Shown in pieces: positions 5,597-9,796 of a stretch of 9,796 nt of DNA. Location of the stretch: assembly GCA_036139795.1 (NCBI GenBank), contig JAYZYX010000328.1:1-9796 (forward strand). Reading direction: 5' to 3'. The notes beneath the pieces were generated by a model. The model did not search any database, had not been told where the DNA came from, and was given only the letters and a program-made list of their open reading frames with translations. Numbering within the stretch: position 1 is the first letter of the stretch; each line of letters starts with the position of its first letter. Both the position numbers and the translations under genes were made by a program. The stretch comes from Donghicola sp036139795. GTDB lineage: Bacteria > Pseudomonadota > Alphaproteobacteria > Rhodobacterales > Rhodobacteraceae.

Positions 5597-6076
5597 TCAG
5601 CCAAAAGCTTTGGGATAAACCAAATCGCCGTCCAGCACGCCCGCGCCTCCAGCAACCAGCGTATGGGAGATGTCATAAGGCGTCGTCAGACCCGCGGCCC
5701 GCGCGGCAGAAAACCCGCACCGCTCATAAAACGGCACATCCCCTAGCACGACAACCACCTCGCCCGAGGCCTCGGCCCATGCCGCAAGCTGCCCGACAAA
5801 CCGCCGGCCATGCCCGCGCCCTTGCCAGTCCGGATCAATCGCGACGGGGGCCAAACACAACCAGCCCTTGGGCCCGCGCATCCGCGACAAGGCGTAGTAA
5901 CCCACCACACCATCATCCGAAGGCAGCACCATCTCACCGGCCATATCTCCGGACCGGCGCAAGGCCTCAACCAGCCGCGCCTCATCGGGCCCCTTGAAAG
6001 CCCGCTCCAGCAAAGCAGCAACTTCGGCCTCTTCCCCGCGCTTCATTTCCCGCGCGAACCTCGGCATCTTCAGCAT
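5597..6076 (-). CDS. GNAT-family N-acetyltransferase (YhbS-like)
   Basis: This 159-residue protein would transfer an acetyl group from acetyl-CoA to an amine. The core is visible: substrate-side strands GEMVLPSDDGVVGYYALSRM (47-66), motif A LAPVAIDPDWQGRGHG (75-90) with the QGRGHG pyrophosphate-binding loop, then VVVVLGDVPFYERCGF (107-122), where FYERCGF is the usual motif B region. The overall pattern resembles the YhbS group of predicted acetyltransferases. The first ATG has AGGGGG about 5 bases upstream; a second Met three codons later is possible. The stop codon lies 11 bases before the DMT permease start, so the pair forms one transcript. Substrate is unknown. A GAGTATTTT-type sequence in the leader is noted separately. 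Confidence 0.92.
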   Translation of the reverse strand: MLKMPRFAREMKRGEEAEVAALLERAFKGPDEARLVEALRRSGDMAGEMVLPSDDGVVGYYALSRMRGPKGWLCLAPVAIDPDWQGRGHGRRFVGQLAAWAEASGEVVVVLGDVPFYERCGFSAARAAGLTTPYDISHTLVAGGAGVLDGDLVYPKAFG

Positions 6077-6086
6077 CCCGCCCCCT

Positions 6087-6109
6087 GCTTCTTTATTGCC
6101 AAAATACTC
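6087..6109 (-). repeat. GAGTATTTTGGCAA-type intergenic motif upstream of the GNAT gene
   Basis: On the minus strand GAGTATTTTGGCAA is followed by TAAAGAAGC, ending 10 bases before the GNAT start codon. I recall similar GAGTATTT-n-GCCAA-n-AAGAAG strings before many genes in Rhodobacteraceae, but only one copy is in this window. Its role (leader or promoter element) is unknown. Confidence 0.4.
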
Positions 6110-6139
6110 AACGGCACCACCTGACCATAGAAACGGCGC

Positions 6140-6168
6140 AAAAGAAAAGGGCGCCCCGCAGGACGCCC
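6140..6168 (-). terminator. Rho-independent terminator of groESL
   Basis: On the minus strand, an 8-bp stem (GGGCGTCC pairing with GGGCGCCC, one G-U pair) with a 4-base loop is followed by TTTTCTTTT. It starts 26 bases after the groEL stop codon, as expected for a highly expressed operon. Confidence 0.93.
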
Positions 6169-6194
6169 TCTCCGTAATTCCGATAAACGGCAGA

Positions 6195-7832
6195 TTACAT
6201 CATGCCGCCCATGCCGCCCATGTCGGGCATTGCAGGCGCGCCGCCGTCTTTCGCCGGCTTGTCTGCAACCATGGCTTCGGTGGTGATCAGCAGGCCAGCA
6301 ACCGATGCCGCATCTTCCAGAGCGGTACGGGTCACTTTGGCGGGGTCGATCACGCCGAACTTGAACATGTCGCCATATTCATCGGTCTGAGCGTTGTAGC
6401 CGAACTTCAGGTCTTCGCTTTCGCGGACTTTGCCAGCAACAACCGAGCCGTCAACGCCTGCGTTTTCAGCGATCTGGCGCAGCGGTGCTTCCAGAGCCTT
6501 ACGGACGATTGCAACACCGGCGTTCTGGTCGGCGTTCGCGCCTTCCACACCTGCCAGCGACTTGCCAGCCTGAACCAGAGCAACACCACCGCCAACGACG
6601 ATGCCTTCCTGAACAGCAGCGCGAGTTGCGTTCAGCGCGTCATCAACGCGGTCTTTACGCTCTTTCACTTCAACTTCAGTCATGCCGCCGACGCGGATCA
6701 CAGCAACACCGCCTGCCAGTTTGGCAACGCGCTCTTGCAGCTTCTCACGGTCGTAATCCGACGAGGTCTCTTCGATCTGGTTGCGGATCTGGCCAACGCG
6801 GGCTTCGATCTCGGCTTTGTCGCCTGCACCGTCAACGATGGTGGTTTCGTCTTTGCTGATCTGGATTTTCTTGGCGTTGCCAAGCATGTCCATGGTCACC
6901 GATTCCAGCTTCATGCCCAGATCTTCGCTGATGACCTGACCACCGGTCAGGATCGCGATGTCCTGCAGCATTGCCTTACGACGATCGCCGAAGCCGGGTG
7001 CCTTAACAGCAGCAATTTTCAGGCCGCCGCGCAGTTTGTTGACAACCAGAGTTGCCAGCGCTTCGCCTTCTACGTCCTCTGCGATGATCAGCAGGGGCTT
7101 CTGGCTCTGGATCACCTGCTCCAGCAGGGGAACCATCGGCTGCAGCGACGACAGCTTCTTCTCGTGCAGCAGAACCATGCAGTCTTCCAGCTCGGCAATC
7201 ATCTTGTCCGAGTTGGTCACGAAGTAGGGCGACAGGTAGCCACGGTCGAACTGCATACCTTCGACGACGTCGGTCTCGGTTTCCAGACCTTTGTTCTCTT
7301 CGACGGTGATAACGCCTTCGTTGCCAACCTTCTGCATCGCGTCTGCGATCTGACGGCCGATTTCTGCTTCGCCGTTGGCCGAGATGGTGCCAACCTGAGC
7401 AACTTCTTCGGTGCCTTCAACGGGACGGGCAGCTGCCTTGATCGCTTCGACGACTTTGGCGGTTGCCAGGTCGATGCCGCGCTTCAGGTCCATCGGGTTC
7501 ATGCCAGCTGCAACAGCTTTCATGCCTTCTTTGACGATTGCCTGCGCCAGAACAGTCGCGGTGGTGGTGCCGTCACCTGCTTCGTCGTTGGTACGCGAAG
7601 CAACTTCTTTCACCATCTGGGCGCCCATGTTCTCGAACTTGTCTTCCAGCTCGATCTCTTTGGCAACCGAAACACCGTCTTTGGTGATGCGGGGCGCGCC
7701 GAACGACTTTTCCAGAACCACGTTACGGCCTTTGGGGCCCAGGGTCACTTTCACGGCGTCTGCAAGGATGTTCACACCCTTCAGCATACGGTTACGGGCG
7801 TCGGTGTTAAACTTGACGTCTTTAGCAGCCAT
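6195..7832 (-). CDS. groL: Chaperonin GroEL (Hsp60)
   Basis: GroEL forms the double heptameric ring that folds proteins in an ATP-driven cycle with the GroES lid, in the cytoplasm. The 545-residue length is standard. The N-terminus (AAKDVKFNTDAR) is typical. The ATP site is visible: LGPKGRNV (31-38), the Asp of KDGVSVAKEI at 52, and GDGTTTATVLAQ (87-98). The chaperonin signature AAVQEGIVVGGGVAL lies near 404-418, and the protein ends in a short Gly-Met tail (MGGMGGMM). AGGAAAAG upstream of the ATG is the ribosome-binding site. It is 45 bases downstream of groES in the same operon, under the CIRCE/RpoH-like control region, with a strong terminator behind. Very long open frames on the opposite strand are by-products of its biased codon use. 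Confidence 0.99.
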   Translation of the reverse strand: MAAKDVKFNTDARNRMLKGVNILADAVKVTLGPKGRNVVLEKSFGAPRITKDGVSVAKEIELEDKFENMGAQMVKEVASRTNDEAGDGTTTATVLAQAIVKEGMKAVAAGMNPMDLKRGIDLATAKVVEAIKAAARPVEGTEEVAQVGTISANGEAEIGRQIADAMQKVGNEGVITVEENKGLETETDVVEGMQFDRGYLSPYFVTNSDKMIAELEDCMVLLHEKKLSSLQPMVPLLEQVIQSQKPLLIIAEDVEGEALATLVVNKLRGGLKIAAVKAPGFGDRRKAMLQDIAILTGGQVISEDLGMKLESVTMDMLGNAKKIQISKDETTIVDGAGDKAEIEARVGQIRNQIEETSSDYDREKLQERVAKLAGGVAVIRVGGMTEVEVKERKDRVDDALNATRAAVQEGIVVGGGVALVQAGKSLAGVEGANADQNAGVAIVRKALEAPLRQIAENAGVDGSVVAGKVRESEDLKFGYNAQTDEYGDMFKFGVIDPAKVTRTALEDAASVAGLLITTEAMVADKPAKDGGAPAMPDMGGMGGMM

Positions 7833-7877
7833 TGTGCTTTTCCTCGTCTGAATATGTTTCGATTAGAAGGCGGACGA

Positions 7878-8165
7878 TCAGGCGATAACGCCCAGGATGT
7901 CGCTTTCCTTCATGATCAGCAGTTCTTTGCCGTCGACGGTCACTTCGGTGCCCGACCACTTGCCGAACAGAACGCGGTCGCCAGCTTTCACATCCAGCTC
8001 GACGCGTGCGCCTTTGTCATCGCGGACGCCGGCGCCAACTGCGACAACTTCACCCTCTGCGGGCTTCTCTTTCGCGCTATCGGGAATGATCAGACCACCT
8101 GCGGTTTTTTCTTCGCTCTCAACGCGACGGACCAGCACACGGTCATGAAGCGGGGTAAATGCCAT
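7878..8165 (-). CDS. groES: Co-chaperonin GroES (Hsp10)
   Basis: GroES is the heptameric lid that closes the GroEL chamber. The frame from 8165 gives 95 residues, the usual size. FTPLHDRVLVRRVESEEKTA is the conserved N-terminus, running into the mobile loop that contacts GroEL (GGLIIPDSAKEKP, about residues 23-35). GEVVAVGAG, VKAGDRVLFGKWSGTEV and LIMKESDILGVIA complete the beta-barrel. The frame is open for 22 further codons upstream, but those run into the CIRCE region; the ATG at 8165 has AAGGAG 8 bases before it and matches the family start. It is the first gene of the groESL operon, whose leader holds a 6-bp GC hairpin and the CIRCE palindrome. Confidence 0.99.
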   Translation of the reverse strand: MAFTPLHDRVLVRRVESEEKTAGGLIIPDSAKEKPAEGEVVAVGAGVRDDKGARVELDVKAGDRVLFGKWSGTEVTVDGKELLIMKESDILGVIA

Positions 8166-8204
8166 CTCTGAGGCTCCTTGGCTCAAAGTTAAATCCTGTT
8201 GGGT

Positions 8205-8222
8205 CCCCGGCCAATCCCGGGG
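8205..8222 (-). repeat. GC-rich hairpin in the groES leader
   Basis: CCCCGG and CCGGGG form a perfect 6-bp inverted repeat around a 6-base loop. It lies between CIRCE and the groES ribosome-binding site. There is no T-run, so it is not a terminator; it may stabilise the leader RNA. Confidence 0.55.
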
Positions 8223-8224
8223 CG

Positions 8225-8251
8225 TTATCACTCACCCTCCGTGAGTGCTAA
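8225..8251. promoter_or_regulatory. CIRCE operator (HrcA binding site)
   Basis: TTATCACTC, 9 bases, then GAGTGCTAA matches the known CIRCE consensus TTAGCACTC-N9-GAGTGCTAA with a single change in the left arm (T for G at 8228). It sits at the predicted transcription start of groESL, the classic position for HrcA repression that is relieved by heat or GroEL depletion. hrcA itself is not in the window. Confidence 0.95.
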
Positions 8252-8258
8252 CGAGGGG

Positions 8259-8288
8259 AAGCTAGGTATCGCAAAGATCAGAGTCAAG
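8259..8288 (-). promoter_or_regulatory. groESL promoter, sigma70 and RpoH-like
   Basis: On the minus strand CTTGACTC (-35) and CCTAGCTT (-10) are visible. Read as a sigma70 promoter this is TTGACT-17-TAGCTT. Read against the alphaproteobacterial RpoH pattern CTTG-N17/18-CyTATnT it is CTTG-18-CCTAGCT with one mismatch. CIRCE lies immediately downstream, so basal, heat-sigma and HrcA control could all act here. Confidence 0.75.
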
Positions 8289-8296
8289 CACCCCAT

Positions 8297-8311
8297 GCGA
8301 AGAATTTTCGC
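8297..8311. repeat. Short inverted repeat upstream of the groESL promoter
   Basis: GCGAA-gaatt-TTCGC, with perfect 5-bp arms, lies 8 bases upstream of the groESL -35 box, between the divergent groES and GumN-like genes. It could be an activator or repressor site, but arms this short also arise by chance. Confidence 0.35.
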
Positions 8312-8362
8312 TACTTTTCCGGTCTCATTCCCGATTGGCGGATTGAGCGCCCACCCCCATCG

Positions 8363-8387
8363 CCTTACCTTCTGCCTAAAGATAAGG
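8363..8387 (+). repeat. Hairpin covering the ribosome-binding site of the TraB/GumN gene
   Basis: CCTTA-c-CTT pairs with AAG-a-TAAGG (8 pairs, one mismatch, 7-base loop). The 3' arm includes most of the AAGGGG ribosome-binding site, which lies 7 bases before the ATG at 8397. A poor promoter candidate (TTGAGC 8343-8348, TACCTT 8366-8371) would start transcription inside or after the hairpin, so the fold matters only if the real promoter is further upstream. Confidence 0.45.
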
Positions 8388-8396
8388 GGTCCTTGT

Positions 8397-9395
8397 ATGC
8401 GTTCAATTCTTCTCGGCCTGATCAGCGGCATCGTGCTGGCCACCAATGCCGCCGCCACCTGCGGCAATGGTCCTGCCCTGACCGATTACCTCAGCCCCGA
8501 AGAATATGAACAACTGACGGAAATTACGTCCGAAACGGTAAATGGCACCGGCATCCTGTGGCAGGCCACGCGGGGGGATCAGTCCCTGATCATCGTGGGT
8601 ACCCTGCATATCTCGGACCCGCGCCATGCCCGCACCATGGCCAAGCTGCGCCCCTTGATCCGCAGATCGGATTTCGTCCTGCTAGAGGCGACATCCGACG
8701 AAGAGGCCCGCCTGAAAGACGCCATCGCCCATGAACCGACCTTCGTTTTCAACCCCGACGGCCCCACCCTGCCCGACCAGCTGGAAGAAGAGGTCTGGAC
8801 CCAGCTGCGCGCCGCCATGAACGCCCGCGGCATCCCTTCGCCGCTGATTGCCAAGATGAAACCGTGGTACGTGGCCATGCTGCTTTCAGTGCCGCCCTGC
8901 GCCATGCAGATGATGGCCACGGGCGACGGCGGGCTGGATAAACTGGTGGAACAGATCGCTGACAAGAACCAGATTCTGCGCGGCCCGCTAGAGGACTGGC
9001 GCACGCTCTTCCGCATTTTCGAAAGCATTCCCGAAGATGAACAATTGGACTTCCTGCGCCTCTCGCTGACCCCCGACGCCCAATCGCCCGAGGCATTTAC
9101 CGCCCTGCTGGACGCCTACTTCCGCGAAGACCACGCCACCGCGTGGGCACTGTCCACGGTGCTGGCCTACCGCGACACCACCCGCCCCGCAGAAGAGATT
9201 GCCGAGGATCTGAAAATCACCGAAGACCTGCTGCTGACGTCGCGCAACCACAAATGGATGCCCGAAATCTTGCGTGCGGCCGAGACCTTCGATCAAACCG
9301 TCGTCGCAGTTGGCGCTGCCCATCTGATCGGGCAAGAGGGCATCCTGTCCTTGCTTGCAGCCGAAGGGTTCAGCATCAGCCGCATCCCCTTGTAA
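8397..9395 (+). CDS. TraB/GumN-family protein, secreted (YbaP-like)
   Basis: A 332-residue protein of the TraB/GumN (Tiki-like) superfamily, thought to be metal-dependent hydrolases or peptidases; bacterial members are little studied. A type I signal peptide is visible: MRSILLGLISGIVLATNAAA, with cleavage probable before TCGNG, so it should act in the periplasm. The family motifs are present: SLIIVGTLHISDPRH (63-77, the GTxH motif), DFVLLEATSDEE (92-103, with the conserved Glu97), a GLDKLVEQIADKN segment (179-191), LLTSRNHKW (279-287) and VVAVGAAHLIGQEG (302-315, second conserved His). The start at 8397 is chosen because the signal peptide begins there and AAGGGG lies 7 bases upstream; the frame is open further upstream but has no signal-like sequence. 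It is divergent from groES, and no terminator is visible after it. Confidence 0.9.
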   Translation: MRSILLGLISGIVLATNAAATCGNGPALTDYLSPEEYEQLTEITSETVNGTGILWQATRGDQSLIIVGTLHISDPRHARTMAKLRPLIRRSDFVLLEATSDEEARLKDAIAHEPTFVFNPDGPTLPDQLEEEVWTQLRAAMNARGIPSPLIAKMKPWYVAMLLSVPPCAMQMMATGDGGLDKLVEQIADKNQILRGPLEDWRTLFRIFESIPEDEQLDFLRLSLTPDAQSPEAFTALLDAYFREDHATAWALSTVLAYRDTTRPAEEIAEDLKITEDLLLTSRNHKWMPEILRAAETFDQTVVAVGAAHLIGQEGILSLLAAEGFSISRIPL

Positions 9396-9442
9396 GCCCC
9401 GCTCGCAGACTGCGGCCTCACACCAAACAGCCAGCACCAAAG

Positions 9443-9476
9443 TTGTGACAACCTGTCCACCACGCTCTGGTGACAA
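9443..9476. repeat. Direct repeat of GTGACAA upstream of ppaC
   Basis: GTGACAA occurs at 9445-9451, within the palindrome TTGT-G-ACAA (9443-9451), and again at 9470-9476, where it overlaps the -35 box of the ppaC promoter. The copies are 25 bases apart. This could be a regulator site, or coincidence. Confidence 0.3.
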
Positions 9477-9498
9477 TGGCACCGCGCAGCCATATAAC
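9470..9498 (+). promoter_or_regulatory. Sigma70-type promoter of ppaC
   Basis: GTGACA (9470-9475) and TATAAC (9493-9498) are 17 bases apart, and the ppaC start codon lies 36 bases further on. This is the best promoter-like pair in the 139-bp gap after the GumN-like gene; the rest of that gap shows no gene or terminator. Confidence 0.55.
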
Positions 9499-9534
9499 GC
9501 ACGCGACAAAACTCATGCTCCGAGGAAATTTCCA

Positions 9535-9796
9535 ATGACGACACTCGTTTTCGGCCACAAAGCCCCTGACACCGACTCGACCGGTAGCCCGATCATCTGG
9601 TCGTGGTACCTGAACGAAGTAAAAGGCATCGCCGCATCCCCCCGCCTTCTGGGCGAGCCGAACACCGAAGCCGCCTTTGTCCTGACCCGCTGGAATCTGG
9701 ACAAGCCGGAAATCATCTCGGACGTGGCCGCCGACACCCCCGTCGTCATCGTGGACACCAACAACCCCGCCGAGCTGCCTGCAGGCATCAATGACG
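9535..9796 (+). CDS. ppaC: Manganese-dependent inorganic pyrophosphatase, family II (3' partial)
   Basis: Family II pyrophosphatases hydrolyse PPi to two phosphates and thereby pull biosynthetic reactions forward; they use Mn or Co and belong to the DHH phosphoesterase superfamily. Only the first 87 codons are present, cut by the window end. The N-terminus MTTLVFGHKAPDTDSTGS carries the metal-binding motif HxxxDxD (His8, Asp12, Asp14). VVIVDTNNPAEL (residues 70-81) contains the next conserved Asp, although the following residue is Thr where many family II enzymes have VDHN. The DHH motif proper and the DHHA2 domain would lie beyond the window. AGGA about 9 bases upstream supports the start. 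The gene has its own promoter candidate. Identification is good despite the truncation. Confidence 0.9.
   Translation, partial: MTTLVFGHKAPDTDSTGSPIIWSWYLNEVKGIAASPRLLGEPNTEAAFVLTRWNLDKPEIISDVAADTPVVIVDTNNPAELPAGIND

Noticed and set aside
5994..8171. A 725-codon open frame antisense to groEL and groES
   Set aside because: It mirrors groEL/groES codon by codon, has no ribosome-binding site, and its composition (many Cys, His, Phe and Asn runs) is not that of a known protein. Strong codon bias in groEL keeps the opposite frame open; this is a known artefact of chaperone genes.
8199..8396. N-terminal extension of the TraB/GumN protein
   Set aside because: It would run through CIRCE and the groESL promoter and would bury the signal peptide in the interior of the protein.
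9396..9420. CCGC/GCGG pairing after the GumN-like gene as a terminator
   Set aside because: The stem is only 4 bp with a 9-base loop and no T-run follows.
1..9796. Defence island, prophage, secondary-metabolite cluster or other novel system
   Set aside because: All genes belong to common metabolic, transport or stress families, with no integrase, transposase, toxin-antitoxin pair or repeat array visible.

Overview
The window is GC-rich, densely packed chromosomal DNA. Its proteins look most like those of Alphaproteobacteria, probably a member of the Rhodobacteraceae (Roseobacter group). The clues are the hsp20-DUF1150 pair, DUF465 next to purEK, a groESL operon with both a CIRCE operator and an RpoH-like promoter, and the style of the Mn-dependent pyrophosphatase. 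This assignment rests on recalled family resemblance; no search was run. I see no mobile element, tRNA, rRNA or CRISPR. No stretch longer than 300 bases lacks a gene; the longest gap is about 230 bp, between groES and the TraB/GumN gene.

Layout from left to right. The 3' half of an EamA/DMT permease gene (+) enters at the left edge. A minus-strand stress operon follows: a small heat-shock protein and then a DUF1150 protein, ending in a clear terminator that faces the permease. Divergent from it are a DUF465 gene and the purine genes purE and purK, which overlap by 8 bp. The 149-bp region between the two directions holds a good RpoH-type promoter and two perfect inverted repeats placed side by side. 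A bidirectional terminator separates purK from a convergent phnM, a C-P lyase pathway hydrolase that stands alone here. phnM is divergent from a Nudix hydrolase gene, and a long inverted repeat covers the phnM ribosome-binding site. The Nudix gene overlaps tail-to-tail by 35 bp with a second DMT permease, which forms a minus-strand pair with an upstream GNAT acetyltransferase.

The right third is the groES-groEL chaperonin operon (-) with a strong terminator, a sigma70/RpoH-like promoter and a CIRCE element, so HrcA repression and heat-sigma activation probably act together. Divergent from it is a secreted TraB/GumN-family protein, and then the first 87 codons of a manganese-dependent inorganic pyrophosphatase (ppaC), cut by the window end.

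Two heat-shock units (hsp20-DUF1150 and groESL) lie within 8 kb and both carry RpoH-like promoters. The other genes are metabolic or housekeeping genes with no visible functional link. I did not find a convincing new multi-gene system. The most interesting signals are regulatory: the paired palindromes upstream of hsp20, the hairpin over the phnM start, and the hairpin over the ribosome-binding site of the GumN-like gene.
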